Source of the DNA: Glandiceps talaboti
Lineage: Eukaryota; Hemichordata; Enteropneusta; Spengelidae
Reading direction: 5' to 3'
Assembly: GCF_964340395.1 (NCBI RefSeq)
Contig: NC_135571.1
Span: 10,103,440 to 10,167,439, forward strand
Length of the DNA stretch: 64,000 bases
The translations under genes and the position numbers were made by a program. Within the stretch, counting starts at the first letter, position 1. Each line of letters opens with the position of its first letter. The notes beneath the pieces are model-generated. The model was not told where the DNA came from and did not search any database. It worked only from the letters and a program-made list of their open reading frames with translations. This document shows positions 17,993 to 33,409 of the stretch, piece by piece.

Positions 17993-20900
17993 TTGTTCCA
18001 TTCATAGTAAAACTTAGTACACTATGTTGATATCATTCAGTCAATACAACTATTTCATTGTTCCATTCATAGTAAAACTTAGTACACTATGTTGATATCA
18101 TTCAGTCTATACAACTATTTCATTGTTCCATTCATAGTAAAACTTAGTACACTATGTTGATATCATTCAGTCTATATAACTATTTCATTGTTCCATTCAT
18201 AGTAAAACTTAGTACACTATGTTGATATCATTCAGTCTATACAACTATTTCATTGTTCCATTCATAGTAAAACTTAGTACACTATGTTGATATCATTCAG
18301 TCTATACAACTATTTCATTGTTCCATTCATAGTAAAACTTAGTACACTATGTTGATATCATTCAGTCTATATAACTATTTCATTGTTCCATTCATAGTAA
18401 AACTTAGTACACTATGTTGATATCATTCAGTCTATACAACTATTTCATTGTTCCATTCATAGTAAAACTTAGTACACTATGTTGATATCATTCAGTCTAT
18501 ATAACTATTTCATTGTTCCATTCATAGTAAAACTTAGTACACTATGTTGATATCATTCAGTCTATACAACTATTTCATTGTTCCATTCATAGTAAAACTT
18601 AGTACACTATGTTGATATCATTCAGTCTATATAACTATTTCATTGTTCCATTCATAGTAAAACTTAGTACACTATGTTGATATCATTCAGTCTATACAAC
18701 TATTTCATTGTTCCATTCATAGTAAAACTTAGTACACTATGTTGATATCATTCAGTCTATACAACTATTTCATTGTTCCATTCATAGTAAAACTTAGTAC
18801 ACTATGTTGATATCATTCAGTCAATACAACTATTTCATTGTTCCATTCATAGTAAAACTTAGTACACTATGTTGATATCATTCAGTCTATATAACTATTT
18901 CATTGTTCCATTCATAGTAAAACTTAGTACACTATGTTGATATCATTCAGTCTATACAACTATTTCATTATTCCATTCATAGTAAAACTTAGTACACTAT
19001 GTTGATATCATTCAGTCTATACAACTATTTCATTGTTCCATTTATAGTAAAACTTAGTACACTATGTTGATATCATTCAGTCAATACAACTATTTCATTG
19101 TTCCATTTATAGTAAAACTTAGTACACTATGTTGATATCATTCAGTCAATATAACTATTTCATTGTTCCATTTATAGTAAAACTTAGTACACTATGTTGA
19201 TATCATTCAGTCAATACAACTATTTCATTGTTCCATTTATAGTAAAACTTAGTACACTATGTTGATATCATTCAGTCTATATAACTATTTCATTGTTCCA
19301 TTCATAGTAAAACTTAGTACACTATGTTGATATCATTCAGTCTATACAACTATTTCATTGTTCCATTCATAGTAAAACTTAGTACACTATGTTGATATCA
19401 TTCAGTCAATACAACTATTTCATTGTTCCATTCATAGTAAAACTTAGTACACTATGTTGATATCATTCAGTCTATACAACTATTTCATTGTTCCATTCAT
19501 AGTAAAACTTAGTACACTATGTTGATATCATTCAGTCTATATAACTATTTCATTGTTCCATTCATAGTAAAACTTAGTACACTATGTTGATATCATTCAG
19601 TCTATACAACTATTTCATTGTTCCATTCATAGTAAAACTTAGTACACTATGTTGATATCATTCAGTCTATACAACTATTTCATTGTTCCATTCATAGTAA
19701 AACTTAGTACACTATGTTGATATCATTCAGTCTATACAACTATTTCATTGTTCCATTTATAGTAAAACTTAGTACACTATGTTGATATCATTCAGTCTAT
19801 ATAACTATTTCATTGTTCCATTCATAGTAAAACTTAGTACACTATGTTGATATCATTCAGTCTATATAACTATTTCATTGTTCCATTCATAGTAAAACTT
19901 AGTACACTATGTTGATATCATTCAGTCTATATAACTATTTCATTGTTCCATTTATAGTAAAACTTAGTACACTATGTTGATATCATTCAGTCTATACAAC
20001 TATTTCATTGTTCCATTCATAGTAAAACTTAGTACACTATGTTGATATCATTCAGTCTATACAACTATTTCATTGTTCCATTCATAGTAAAACTTAGTAC
20101 ACTATGTTGATATCATTCAGTCAATACAACTATTTCATTGTTCCATTCATAGTAAAACTTAGTACACTATGTTGATATCATTCAGTCAATACAACTATTT
20201 CATTGTTCCATTTATAGTAAAACTTAGTACACTATGTTGATATCATTCAGTCAATACAACTATTTCATTGTTCCATTCATAGTAAAACTTAGTACACTAT
20301 GTTGATATCATTCAGTCTATACAACTATTTCATTGTTCCATTCATAGTAAAACTTAGTACACTATGTTGATATCATTCAGTCTATACAACTATTTCATTG
20401 TTCCATTCATAGTAAAACTTAGTACACTATGTTGATATCATTCAGTCAATACAACTATTTCATTGTTCCATTTATAGTAAAACTTAGTACACTATGTTGA
20501 TATCATTCAGTCAATACAACTATTTCATTGTTCCATTTATAGTAAAACTTAGTACACTATGTTGATATCATTCAGTCAATACAACTATTTCATTGTTCCA
20601 TTTATAGTAAAACTTAGTACACTATGTTGATATCATTCAGTCTATACAACTATTTCATTGTTCCATTTATAGTAAAACTTAGTACACTATGTTGATATCA
20701 TTCAGTCTATACAACTATTTCATTGTTCCATTCATAGTAAAACTTAGTACACTATGTTGATATCATTCAGTCAATACAACTATTTCATTGTTCCATTCAT
20801 AGTAAAACTTAGTACACTATGTTGATATCATTCAGTCAATACAACTATTTCATTGTTCCATTTATAGTAAAACTTAGTACACTATGTTGATATCATTCAG

Positions 20901-23900
20901 TCTATACAACTATTTCATTATTCCATTCATAGTAAAACTTAGTACACTATGTTGATATCATTCAGTCTATACAACTATTTCATTGTTCCATTCATAGTAA
21001 AACTTAGTACACTATGTTGATATCATTCAGTCTATACAACTATTTCATTGTTCCATTCATAGTAAAACTTAGTACACTATGTTGATATCATTCAGTCAAT
21101 ACAACTATTTCATTGTTCCATTTATAGTAAAACTTAGTACACTATGTTGATATCATTCAGTCAATACAACTATTTCATTGTTCCATTCATAGTAAAACTT
21201 AGTACACTATGTTGATATCATTCAGTCTATACAACTATTTCATTGTTCCATTCATAGTAAAACTTAGTACACTATGTTGATATCATTCAGTCTATACAAC
21301 TATTTCATTGTTCCATTTATAGTAAAACTTAGTACACTATGTTGATATCATTCAGTCAATACAACTATTTCATTGTTCCATTCATAGTAAAACTTAGTAC
21401 ACTATGTTGATATCATTCAGTCTATACAACTATTTCATTGTTCCATTCATAGTAAAACTTAGTACACTATGTTGATATCATTCAGTCTATACAACTATTT
21501 CATTGTTCCATTTATAGTAAAACTTAGTACACTATGTTGATATCATTCAGTCTATATAACTATTTCATTGTTCCATTTATAGTAAAACTTAGTACACTAT
21601 GTTGATATCATTCAGTCTATATAACTATTTCATTGTTCCATTCATAGTAAAACTTAATACACTATGTTGATATCATTCAGTCTATACAACTATTTCATTG
21701 TTCCATTCATAGTAAAACTTAGTACACTATGTTGATATCATTCAGTCTATACAACTATTTCATTGTTCCATTCATAGTAAAACTTAGTACACTATGTTGA
21801 TATCATTCAGTCAATACAACTATTTCATTGTTCCATTCATAGTAAAACTTAGTACACTATGTTGATATCATTCAGTCAATACAACTATTTCATTGTTCCA
21901 TTTATAGTAAAACTTAGTACACTATGTTGATATCATTCAGTCAATACAACTATTTCATTGTTCCATTCATAGTAAAACTTAGTACACTATGTTGATATCA
22001 TTCAGTCAATACAACTATTTCATTGTTCCATTCATAGTAAAACTTAGTACACTATGTTGATATCATTCAGTCTATACAACTATTTCATTGTTCCATTCAT
22101 AGTAAAACTTAGTACACTATGTTGATATCATTCAGTCTATACAACTATTTCATTGTTCCATTCATAGTAAAACTTAGTACACTATGTTGATATCATTCAG
22201 TCAATACAACTATTTCATTGTTCCATTCATAGTAAAACTTAGTACACTATGTTGATATCATTCAGTCTATACAACTATTTCATTGTTCCATTCAAAGTAA
22301 AACTTAGTACACTATGTTGATATCATTCAGTCTATACAACTATTTCATTATTCCATTCATAGTAAAACTTAGTACACTATGTTGATATCATTCAGTCTAT
22401 ACAACTATTTCATTGTTCCATTCATAGTAAAACTTAGTACACTATGTTGATATCATTCAGTCTATATAACTATTTCATTATTCCATTCATAGTAAAACTT
22501 AGTACACTATGTTGATATCATTCAGTCTATATAACTATTTCATTGTTCCATTCATAGTAAAACTTAGTACACTATGTTGATATCATTCAGTCTATACAAC
22601 TATTTCATTGTTCCATTTATAGTAAAACTTAGTACACTATGTTGATATCATTCAGTCTATACAACTATTTCATTGTTCCATTCATAGTAAAACTTAGTAC
22701 ACTATGTTGATATCATTCAGTCTATACAACTATTTCATTGTTCCATTCATAGTAAAACTTAGTACACTATGTTGATATCATTCAGTCTATACAACTATTT
22801 CATTGTTCCATTCATAGTAAAACTTAGTACACTATGTTGATATCATTCAGTCTATACAACTATTTCATTGTTCCATTCATAGTAAAACTTAGTACACTAT
22901 GTTGATATCATTCAGTCTATATAACTATTTCATTGTTCCATTTATAGTAAAACTTAGTACACTATGTTGATATCATTCAGTCTATATAACTATTTCATTG
23001 TTCCATTTATAGTAAAACTTAGTACACTATGTTGATATCATTCAGTCTATACAACTATTTCATTGTTCCATTCATAGTAAAACTTAGTACACTATGTTGA
23101 TATCATTCAGTCAATACAACTATTTCATTGTTCCATTCATAGTAAAACTTAGTACACTATGTTGATATCATTCAGTCTATACAACTATTTCATTGTTCCA
23201 TTCATAGTAAAACTTAGTACACTATGTTGATATCATTCAGTCAATACAACTATTTCATTGTTCCATTCATAGTAAAACTTAGTACACTATGTTGATATCA
23301 TTCAGTCAATACAACTATTTCATTGTTCCATTCATAGTAAAACTTAGTACACTATGTTGATATCATTCAGTCAATACAACTATTTCATTGTTCCATTTAT
23401 AGTAAAACTTAGTACACTATGTTGATATCATTCAGTCTATACAACTATTTCATTGTTCCATTCATAGTAAAACTTAGTACACTATGTTGATATCATTCAG
23501 TCTATACAACTATTTCATTGTTCCATTCATAGTAAAACTTAGTACACTATGTTGATATCATTCAGTCTATACAACTATTTCATTGTTCCATTCATAGTAA
23601 AACTTAGTACACTATGTTGATATCATTCAGTCAATACAACTATTTCATTGTTCCATTCATAGTAAAACTTAGTACACTATGTTGATATCATTCAGTCAAT
23701 ACAACTATTTCATTATTCCATTCATAGTAAAACTTAGTACACTATGTTGATATCATTCAGTCTATACAACTATTTCATTGTTCCATTCATAGTAAAACTT
23801 AGTACACTATGTTGATATCATTCAGTCTATATAACTATTTCATTGTTCCATTTATAGTAAAACTTAGTACACTATGTTGATATCATTCAGTCAATACAAC

Positions 23901-26900
23901 TATTTCATTGTTCCATTCATAGTAAAACTTAGTACACTATGTTGATATCATTCAGTCTATACAACTATTTCATTATTCCATTCATAGTAAAACTTAGTAC
24001 ACTATGTTGATATCATTCAGTCACTACAACTATTTCATTGTTCCATTCATAGTAAAACTTAGTACACTATGTTGATATCATTCAGTCAATACAACTATTT
24101 CATTGTTCCATTCATAGTAAAACTTAGTACACTATGTTGATATCATTCAGTCTATACAACTATTTCATTGTTCCATTCATAGTAAAACTTAGTACACTAT
24201 GTTGATATCATTCAGTCAATACAACTATTTCATTGTTCCATTCATAGTAAAACTTAGTACACTATGTTGATATCATTCAGTCTATACAACTATTTCATTA
24301 TTCCATTCATAGTAAAACTTAGTACACTATGTTGATATCATTCAGTCAATACAACTATTTCATTGTTCCATTCATAGTAAAACTTAGTACACTATGTTGA
24401 TATCATTCAGTCAATACAACTATTTCATTGTTCCATTCATAGTAAAACTTAGTACACTATGTTGATATCATTCAGTCTATACAACTATTTCATTGTTCCA
24501 TTCATAGTAAAACTTAGTACACTATGTTGATATCATTCAGTCAATATAACTATTTCATTGTTCCATTCATAGTAAAACTTAGTACACTATGTTGATATCA
24601 TTCAGTCTATACAACTATTTCATTATTCCATTCATAGTAAAACTTAGTACACTATGTTGATATCATTCAGTCAATATAACTATTTCATTGTTCCATTCAT
24701 AGTAAAACTTAGTACACTATGTTGATATCATTCAGTCTATACAACTATTTCATTGTTCCATTCACAGTAAAACTTAGTACACTATGTTGATATCATTCAG
24801 TCTATACAACTATTTCATTGTTCCATTCATAGTAAAACTTAGTACACTATGTTGATATCATTCAGTCTATACAACTATTTCATTGTTCCATTCATAGTAA
24901 AACTTAGTACACTATGTTGATATCATTCAGTCTATACAACTATTTCATTGTTCCATTCACAGTAAAACTTAGTACACTATGTTGATATCATTGATCAGTC
25001 TATACAACTATTTCATTATTCCATTCATAGTAAAACTTAGTACACTATGTTGATATCATTCAGTCAATACAACTATTTCATTGTTCCATTCATAGTAAAA
25101 CTTAGTACACAATGTTGATATCATTCAGTGTACAATTATTTCATTGTTCCATTCATAGTAAAACTTAGTACACTATGTTGATATCATTCAGTCTATACAA
25201 CTATTTCATTGTTCCATTCATAGTAAAACTTAGTACACTATGTTGATATCATTCAGTCTATATAACTATTTCATTGTTCCATTCATAGTAAAACTTAGTA
25301 CACTATGTTGATATCATTCAGTCCATACAACTATTTCATTGTTCCATTCATAGTAAAACTTAGTACACTATGTTGATATCATTCAGTCTATACAACTATT
25401 TCATTGTTCCATTCATAGTAAAACTTAGTACACTATGTTGATATCATTCAGTCTATACAACTATTTCATTGTTCCATTCATAGTAAAACTTAGTACACTA
25501 TGTTGATATCATTCAGTCTATACAACTATTTCATTGTTCCATTCATAGTAAAACTTAGTACACTATGTTGATATCATTCAGTCTATACAACTATTTCATT
25601 GTTCCATTCATAGTAAAACTTAGTACACTATGTTGATATCATTCAGTCTATACAACTATTTCATTGTTCCATTCACAGTAAAACTTAGTACACTATGTTG
25701 ATATCATTCAGTCTATATAACTATTTCATTGTTCCATTCATAGTAAAACTTAGTACACTATGTTGATATTATTCAGTCTATACAACTATTTCATTGTTCC
25801 ATTCATAGTAAAACTTAGTACACTATGTTGATATCATTCAGTCTATACAACTATTTCATTATTCCATTCATAGTAAAACTTAGTACACTATGTTGATATC
25901 ATTCAGTCTATACAACTATTTCATTGTTCCATTCATAGTAAAACTTAGTACACTATGTTGATATCATTCAGTCAATACAACTATTTCATTGTTCCATTCA
26001 TAGTAAAACTTAGTACACTATGTTGATATCATTCAGTCTATACAACTATTTCATTGTTCCATTCATAGTAAAACTTAGTACACTATGTTGATATCATTCA
26101 GTCAATACAACTATTTCATTGTTCCATTCATAGTAAAACTTAGTACACTATGTTGATATCATTCAGTCTATACAACTATTTCATTGTTCAATTCATAGTA
26201 AAACTTAGTACACTATGTTGATATCATTCAGTCTATACAACTATTTCATTGTTCCATTCATAGTAAAACTTAGTACACTATGTTGATATCATTCAGTCTA
26301 TACAACTATTTCATTGTTCCATTCATAGTAAAACTTAGTACACTATGTTGATATCATTCAGTCTATACAACTATTTCATTGTTCCATTCATAGTAAAACT
26401 TAGTACACTATGTTGATATCATTCAGTCTATATAACTATTTCATTGTTCCATTCATAGTAAAACTTAGTACACTATGTTGATATCATTCAGTCTATACAA
26501 CTATTTCATTGTTCCATTCATAGTAAAACTTAGTACACTATGTTGATATCATTCAGTCTATACAACTATTTCACTGTTCTATTCATAGTAAAACTTAGTA
26601 CACTATGTTGATATCATTCAGTCTATATAACTATTTTATTGTTCCATTCATAGTAAAACTTAGTACACTGTGTTGATGTCATTCAGTCAATACAACTATT
26701 TCATTGTTACATTCATAGTAAAACTTAGTACACTGTGTTGATATCATTCAGTCAATACAACTATTTCATTGTTCCATTCATAGTAAAACTTAGTACACTA
26801 TGTTGATATCATTCAGTCTATATAACTATTTTATTGTTCCATTCATAGTAAAACTTAGTACACTGTGTTGATGTCATTCAGTCTATACAACTATTTCATT

Positions 26901-29900
26901 GTTCCATTTATAGTAAAACTTAGTACACTATGTTGATATCATTCAGTCTATACAACTATTTCATTGTTCCATTCATAGTAAAACTTAGTACACTATGTTG
27001 ATATCATTCAGTCAATACAACTATTTCATTGTTCCATTCATAGTAAATCTTAGTACACTATGTTGATATCATTCAGTCTATATAACTATTTCACTGTTCC
27101 ATTCATAGTAAAACTTAGTACACTATGTTGATATCATTCAGTCTATACAACTATTTCATTGTTCCATTTATAGTAAAACTTAGTACACTATGTTGATATC
27201 ATTCAGTCAATACAACTATTTCATTGTTCCATTCATAGTAAAACTTAGTACACTATGTTGATATCATTCAGTCAATACAACTATTTCATTGTTCCATTCA
27301 TAGTAAAACTTAGTACACTATGTTGATATCATTCAGTCTATACAACTATTTCATTGTTCCATTCATAGTAAAACTTAGTACACTATGTTGATATTATTCA
27401 GTCTATACAACTATTTCATTATTCCATTCACAGTAAAACTTAGTACACTATGTTGATATCATTCAGTCTATACAACTATTTCATTGTTCCATTCATAGTA
27501 AAACTTAGTACACTATGTTGATATCATTCAGTCAATACAACTATTTCATTGTTCCATTCATAGTAAAACTTAGTACACTGTGTTGATATCATTCAGTCAA
27601 TACAACTATTTCATTGTTCCATTCATAGTAAAACTTAGTACACTATGTTGATATCATTCAGTCTATACAACTATTTCATTGTTCCATTCATAGTAAAACT
27701 TAGTACACTATGTTGATATCATTCAGTCTATACAACTATTTCATTGTTCCATTCATAGTAAAACTTAGTACACTATGTTGATATCATTCAGTCTATATAA
27801 CTATTTTATTGTTCCATTCATAGTAAAACTTAGTATACTATGTTGATATCATTCAGTCCATACAACTATTTCATTGTTCCATTCATAGTAAAACTTAGTA
27901 CACTATGTTGATATCATTCAGTCTATACAACTATTTCATTGTTCCATTCATAGTAAAACTTAGTACACTATGTTGATATCATTCAGTCTATACAACTATT
28001 TCATTGTTCCATTCATAGTAAAACTTAGTACACTATGTTGATATCATTCAGTCTATACAACTATTTCATTGTTCCATTCATAGTAAAACTTAGTACACTA
28101 TGTTGATATCATTGATCAGTCTATACAACTATTTCATAGTTCCATTCATAGTAAAACTTAGTACACTATGTTGATATCATTGATCAGTCTATACAACTAT
28201 TTCATTATTCCATTCATAGTAAAACTTAGTACACTATGTTGATATCATTCAGTCTATACAACTATTTCATTGTTCCATTTATAGTAAAACTTAGTACACT
28301 ATGTTGATATCATTCAGTCAATACAACTATTTCATTGTTCCATTTATAGTAAAACTTAGTACACTATGTTGATATCATTCAGTCAATACAACTATTTCAT
28401 TGTTCCATTTATAGTAAAACTTAGTACACTATGTTGATATCATTCAGTCCATACAACTATTTCATTGTTCCATTCATAGTAAAACTTAGTACACTATGTT
28501 GATATCATTGATCAGTCTATACAACTATTTCATTATTCCATTCATAGTAAAACTTAGTACACTATGTTGATATCATTCAGTCTATATAACTATTTCATTG
28601 TTCCATTCATAGTAAAACTTAGTACACTATGTTGATATCATTCAGTCAATACAACTATTTCATTGTTCCATTCATAGTAAAACTTAGTACACTATGTTGA
28701 TATCATTCAGTCTATACAACTATTTCATTGTTCCATTCATAGTAAAACTTAGTACACTATGTTGATATCATTCAGTCTATACAACTATTTCATTGTTCAA
28801 TTCATAGTAAAACTTAGTACACTATGTTGATATCATTCAGTCAATACAACTATTTCATTGTTCCATTCATAGTAAAACTTAGTACACAATGTTGATATCA
28901 TTCAGTGTACAATTATTTCATTGTTCCATTCATAGTAAAACTTAGTACACTATGTTGATATCATTCAGTCTATACAACTATTTCATTGTTCCATTCATAG
29001 TAAAACTTAGTACACTATGTTGATATCATTCAGTCAATACAACTATTTCATTGTTCCATTCATAGTAAAACTTAGTACACTATGTTGATATCATTCAGTC
29101 AATACAACTATTTCATTGTTCCATTCATAGTAAAACTTAGTACACTATGTTGATATCATTCAGTCAATACAACTATTTCATTGTTCCATTCATAGTAAAA
29201 CTTAGTACACTATGTTGATATCATTCAGTCAATACAACTATTTCATTGTTCCATTCATAGTAAAACTTAGTACACTATGTTGATATCATTCAGTCTATAC
29301 AACTATTTCATTGTTCCATTCATAGTAAAACTTAGTACACTATGTTGATATCATTCAGTCTATACAACTATTTCATTGTTCCATTCATAGTAAAACTTAG
29401 TACACTATGTTGATATCATTCAGTCTATACAACTATTTCATTGTTCCATTCATAGTAAAACTTAGTACACTATGTTGATATCATTCAGTCAATACAACTA
29501 TTTCATTGTTCCATTCATAGTAAAACTTAGTACACTATGTTGATATCATTCAGTCTATACAACTATTTCATTGTTCCATTCATAGTAAAACTTAGTACAC
29601 TATGTTGATATCATTCAGTCAATACAACTATTTCATTGTTCCATTCATAGTAAAACTTAGTACACTATGTTGATATCATTCAGTCTATACAACTATTTCA
29701 TTGTTCCATTCATAGTAAAACTTAGTACACAATGTTGATATCATTCAGTCTATACAACTATTTTATTATTCCATTCATAGTAAAACTTAGTACACTATGT
29801 TGATATCATTCAGTCTATACAACTATTTCATTGTTCCATTCATAGTAAAACTTAGTACACTATGTTGATATCATTCAGTCTATACAACTATTTCATTGTT

Positions 29901-32900
29901 CCATTTATAGTAAAACTTAGTACACTATGTTGATATCATTCAGTCAATACAACTATTTCATTGTTCCATTCATAGTAAAACTTAGTACACTATGTTGATA
30001 TCATTCAGTCTATACAACTATTTCATTGTTCCATTCATAGTAAAACTTAGTACACTATGTTGATATCATTCAGTCAATACAACTATTTCATTGTTCCATT
30101 CATAGTAAAACTTAGTACACTATGTTGATATCATTCAGTCAATACAACTATTTCATTGTTCCATTCATAGTAAAACTTAGTACACTATGTTGATATCATT
30201 CAGTCAATATAACTATTTCATTGTTCCATTCATAGTAAAACTTAGTACACTATGTTGATATCATTCAGTCTATACAACTATTTCATTGTTCCATTCATAG
30301 TAAAACTTAGTACACTATGTTGATATCATTCAGTCAATACAACTATTTCATTGTTCCATTCATAGTAAAACTTAGTACACTATGTTGATATCATTCAGTC
30401 TATACAACTATTTCATTGTTCCATTTATAGTAAAACTTAGTACACTATGTTGATATCATTCAGTCTATACAACTATTTCATTGTTCCATTTATAGTAAAA
30501 CTTAGTACACTATGTTGATATCATTGATCAGTCTATACAACTATTTCATTGTTCCATTCATAGTAAAACTTAGTACACTATGTTGATATCATTCAGTCAA
30601 TACAACTATTTCATTGTTCCATTCATAGTAAAACTTAGTACACTATGTTGATATCATTCAGTCTATACAACTATTTCATTGTTCCATTCATAGTAAAACT
30701 TAGTACACTATGTTGATATCATTCAGTCAATACAACTATTTCATTGTTCCATTCATAGTAAAACTTAGTACACTATGTTGATATCATTCAGTCTATACAA
30801 CTATTTCATTGTTCCATTCATAGTAAAACTTAGTACACTATGTTGATATCATTCAGTCAATACAACTATTTCATTGTTCCATTCATAGTAAAACTTAGTA
30901 CACTATGTTGATATCATTCAGTCTATATAACTATTTCATTGTTCCATTCATAGTAAAACTTAGTACACTATGTTGATATCATTCAGTCAATACAACTATT
31001 TCATTGTTCCATTCATAGTAAAACTTAGTACACTATGTTGATATCATTCAGTCTATATAACTATTTCATTGTTCCATTCATAGTAAAACTTAGTACACTA
31101 TGTTGATATCATTCAGTCTATATAACTATTTCATTGTTCCATTCATAGTAAAACTTAGTACACTATGTTGATATCATTCAGTCAATACAACTATTTCATT
31201 GTTCCATTCATAGTAAAACTTAGTACACTATGTTGATATCATTCAGTCTATACAACTATTTCATTGTTCCATTCATAGTAAAACTTAGTACACTATGTTG
31301 ATATCATTCAGTCAATACAACTATTTCATTGTTCCATTCATAGTATAACTTAATACACTATGTTGATATCATTCAGTCTATACAACTATTTCATTGTTCC
31401 ATTCATAGTAAAACTTAGTACACTATGTTGATATCATTCAGTCTATATAACTATTTCATTGTTCCATTCATAGTAAAACTTAGTACACTATGTTGATATC
31501 ATTCAGTCTATACAACTATTTCATTGTTCCATTCATAGTAAAACTTAGTACACTATGTTGATATCATTCAGTCAATACAACTATTTCATTGTTCCATTCA
31601 TAGTAAAACTTAGTACACTATGTTGATATCATTCAGTCTATACAACTATTTCATTGTTCCATTCATAGTAAAACTTAGTACACTATGTTGATATCATTCA
31701 GTCTATACAACTATTTCATTGTTCCATTCATAGTAAAACTTAGTACACTATGTTGATATCATTCAGTCTATACAACTATTTCATTGTTCCATTCATAGTA
31801 AAACTTAGTACACTATGTTGATATCATTCAGTCTATACAACTATTTCATTGTTCCATTCATAGTAAAACTTAGTACACTATGTTGATATCATTCAGTCTA
31901 TACAACTATTTCATTGTTCCATTTATAGTAAAACTTAGTACACTATGTTGATATCATTCAGTCTATACAACTATTTCATTGTTCCATTCATAGTAAAACT
32001 TAGTACACTATGTTGATATCATTCAGTCTATATAACTATTTCATTGTTCCATTCATAGTAAAACTTAGTACACTATGTTGATATCATTCAGTCTATACAA
32101 CTATTTCATTGTTCCATTCATAGTAAAACTTAGTACACTATGTTGATATCATTTAGTCAATACAACTATTTCATTGTTCCATTCATAGTAAAACTTAGTA
32201 CACTATGTTGATATCATTTAGTCAATACAACTATTTCATTGTTCCATTCATAGTAAAACTTAGTACACTATGTTGATATCATTTAGTCAATACAACTATT
32301 TCATTGTTCCATTCATAGTAAAACTTAGTACACTATGTTGATATCATTCAGTCTATACAACTATTTCATTGTTCAATTCATAGTAAAACTTAGTACACTA
32401 TGTTGATATCATTCAGTCTATACAACTATTTCATTGTTCCATTCATAGTAAAACTTAGTACACTATGTTGATATCATTCAGTCTATACAACTATTTCATT
32501 GTTCCATTCATAGTAAAACTTAGTACACTATGTTGATATCATTCAGTCTATACAACTATTTCATTGTTCCATTCATAGTAAAACTTAGTACACTATGTTG
32601 ATATCATTCAGTCTATACAACTATTTCATTGTTCCATTCATAGTAAAACTTAGTACACTATGTTGATATCATTCAGTCTATATAACTATTTCATTGTTCC
32701 ATTCATAGTAAAACTTAGTACACTATGTTGATATCATTCAGTCTATACAACTATTTCATTGTTCCATTCATAGTAAAACTTAGTACACTATGTTGATATC
32801 ATTCAGTCTATATAACTATTTCATTGTTCCATTCATAGTAAAACTTAGTACACTATGTTGATATCATTCAGTCTATACAACTATTTCATTGTTCCATTCA

Positions 32901-33409
32901 TAGTAAAACTTAGTACACTATGTTGATATCATTTAGTCAATACAACTATTTCATTGTTCCATTCATAGTAAAACTTAGTACACTATGTTGATATCATTCA
33001 GTCTATACAACTATTTCATTGTTCCATTCATAGTAAAACTTAGTACACTATGTTGATATCATTCAGTCTATATAACTATTTCATTGTTCCATTCATAGTA
33101 AAACTTAGTACACTATGTTGATATCATTTAGTCAATACAACTATTTCATTGTTCCATTCATAGTAAAACTTAGTACACTATGTTGATATCATTTAGTCAA
33201 TACAACTATTTCATTGTTCCATTCATAGTAAAACTTAGTACACTATGTTGATATCATTCAGTCTATACAACTATTTCATTGTTCAATTCATAGTAAAACT
33301 TAGTACACTATGTTGATATCATTCAGTCTATACAACTATTTCATTGTTCCATTCATAGTAAAACTTAATACACTATGTTGATATCATTCAGTCAATACAA
33401 CTATTTCAT
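17993..33409. repeat. 65-bp satellite array 1, about 237 units
   Basis: The unit is GTTCCATTCATAGTAAAACT + TAGTACACTATGTTGATATC + ATTCAGTCTATACAACTATT + TCATT (65 bp). Variation is concentrated at a few sites: TCTATACAAC/TCAATACAAC/TCTATATAAC, TTCATAG/TTTATAG, ATTGTT/ATTATT. Five units carry a 4-bp insertion giving ATTGATCAGTC (near 24990, 28110, 28175, 28508, 30525), and two share a rare deleted form CAGTGTACAATTATT (near 25127 and 28910). There are no spacers, genes or inserted elements inside. The array sits in intron 4, between TRIM copies 1 and 2. Confidence 0.98.

Noticed and set aside
17993-33409. CRISPR-like regular repeats
   Set aside because: The 65-bp units are directly adjacent with no unique spacers; this is a eukaryotic satellite.
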